DNA from: JBDSGC01 sp046594105
GTDB lineage: Bacteria > Acidobacteriota > Thermoanaerobaculia > Gp7-AA8
Assembly (NCBI GenBank): GCA_046594105.1
Contig: JBKJQB010000230.1
Location: forward strand, 1-8,048
DNA: 8,048 nucleotides
Direction of reading: 5' to 3'
The notes below the pieces were generated by a model. That model worked only from the letters and a program-made list of their open reading frames with translations. It searched no databases and was not told the origin of the DNA. Made by a program: the position numbers and the translations under genes. Below are positions 7,654-8,048 of the stretch, piece by piece. Numbering within the stretch: position 1 is the stretch's first letter; the number at the start of each line of letters is the position of its first letter.

Positions 7654-7998
7654 ATGAGAATCGCCGGTACCATCCTTGCGGCGGCACTGTGTGTCGCCCC
7701 CGCCATCGCCCAGGTCACCACCAGCACGACTGGAACCAGCAGGACCGCGACGGTCAGCACTCCGCCGATCACAAGCACCCACGTCCACACCGGCGTGGCC
7801 ACCCATGAGACCACCCGCTCGACCACTGCCGTGGGCGGAACGGCAACCCGCACCACCACGCACACCATCACCAACCCCGCACAGACCAAGGTGATCACGC
7901 ATACCAAGGTCAAAACGAAGTCGAAGCCGCGGAAGAAGCTCCATCACAAGCACGTAGTCATCGAAGAGCATCACGAAATCAAGACTTCCACCCACTGA
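7654..7998 (+). CDS. Small secreted Thr/His/Lys-rich protein of unknown function
   Basis: This is a 114-residue predicted periplasmic or extracellular protein. Residues 1-19 are a short signal peptide (MRIAGTILAAALCVAPAIA, cleavage before Gln20). The mature part is of low complexity, with about 29 Thr in 95 residues, 11 His and no Cys. Residues 20-80 are mainly Thr/Ser with scattered His. Residues 81-103 turn strongly basic (TKVKTKSKPRKKLHHKH). The end is His/Glu-rich (IEEHHEIKTSTH). No known domain is recognised. His clusters could bind metal, and the basic block could bind nucleic acid or acidic polysaccharide; both are guesses from composition. An AGGAGG site lies 8 nt before the ATG. Its gene stands alone, divergent from the large secreted-protein gene, with a GC-rich palindromic element directly after the stop. 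The signal peptide and ribosome site make it likely to be real despite the simple composition. Confidence 0.75.
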   Translation: MRIAGTILAAALCVAPAIAQVTTSTTGTSRTATVSTPPITSTHVHTGVATHETTRSTTAVGGTATRTTTHTITNPAQTKVITHTKVKTKSKPRKKLHHKHVVIEEHHEIKTSTH

Positions 7999-8048
7999 GC
8001 CGGCACGGCCGGCGGCGTTGGTTCGCGAAGCGTCCGCCACCGGTTTTC
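7999..8048. repeat. GC-rich palindromic intergenic element, copy 2
   Basis: The first 19 bp (7999-8017) are identical to 1517-1535 and start directly after the stop codon of the small secreted-protein gene. GGCGGCG (8011-8017) can pair with CGTCCGCC (8031-8038) with one bulged base. A TTTT run (8044-8047) follows, so this copy could also act as an intrinsic terminator. The element may continue beyond the window edge. Confidence 0.6.
8011..8047 (+). terminator. Possible intrinsic terminator of the small secreted-protein gene
   Basis: A GC-rich stem, 8011-8017 with 8031-8038 (one bulge, 13-nt loop), is followed 5 nt later by four T residues. It is well placed, 12 bp after the stop codon. The T-run is short and the loop long, so efficiency is doubtful, and the stem overlaps the dispersed GC-rich repeat. 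Confidence 0.35.

Noticed and set aside
5232..8048. The secreted proteins as cargo or partners of the exporter
   Set aside because: Both have Sec signal peptides and lie on separate transcripts; convergent or distant placement gives no support for a functional link.

Overview
This is a GC-rich bacterial window, roughly 60-65% GC by eye, with tightly packed genes and clear Shine-Dalgarno sites. Three things point to a Gram-negative didermic organism: a periplasmic adaptor of the HlyD/MacA type, MacB-like permeases, and two proteins with Sec signal peptides. The secreted multidomain protein combines a Myxococcus-type Cys-rich repeat with a C-terminal run of H-x-x-E-L-R repeats. From memory I associate that combination with Acidobacteriota (Thermoanaerobaculia-like) or Myxococcota metagenome-type genomes. 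The taxonomy is inference; no marker gene lies in the window.

Layout. Positions 1-283 are a gene-poor leader that holds one copy of a REP-like palindromic repeat. Positions 284-5053 (+) carry a four-gene export module: membrane-anchored adaptor, ABC ATPase, permease 1 and permease 2. The two permeases are different MacB/FtsX-type proteins, and the ATPase is a separate polypeptide. This is therefore a split, probably heterodimeric relative of MacAB. A TolC-type outer-membrane partner would be expected but is not in the window. The 156-bp gap between the permeases carries a second copy of the REP-like repeat. The 110-bp gap after the adaptor carries one copy of a different GC-rich palindromic element, which recurs directly after the last gene of the window.

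Positions 5232-7394 (-) encode a 720-residue secreted protein, convergent with the export module. Its order is signal peptide, Cys-rich repeat, a domain of about 300 residues that I cannot name, two Ig/PKD-like domains, a fibronectin type III domain and three C-terminal H-x-x-E-L-R repeats. Positions 7654-7998 (+) encode a small secreted Thr/His/Lys-rich protein, transcribed divergently from the large one.

How the parts work together. The four-gene module is expected to work as one machine. The ATPase drives the mechanical movement of a permease pair, and the adaptor links the pair to an outer-membrane channel. The substrate cannot be read from the sequence. Nothing ties the two secreted proteins to the transporter beyond adjacency. 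I saw no RNA genes, CRISPR arrays, insertion sequences or phage genes. The most unusual items are the 18-bp tandem repeat that makes the tail of the ATPase, the two families of dispersed palindromic repeats, the H-x-x-E-L-R repeat tail, and the Thr/His-rich small protein.
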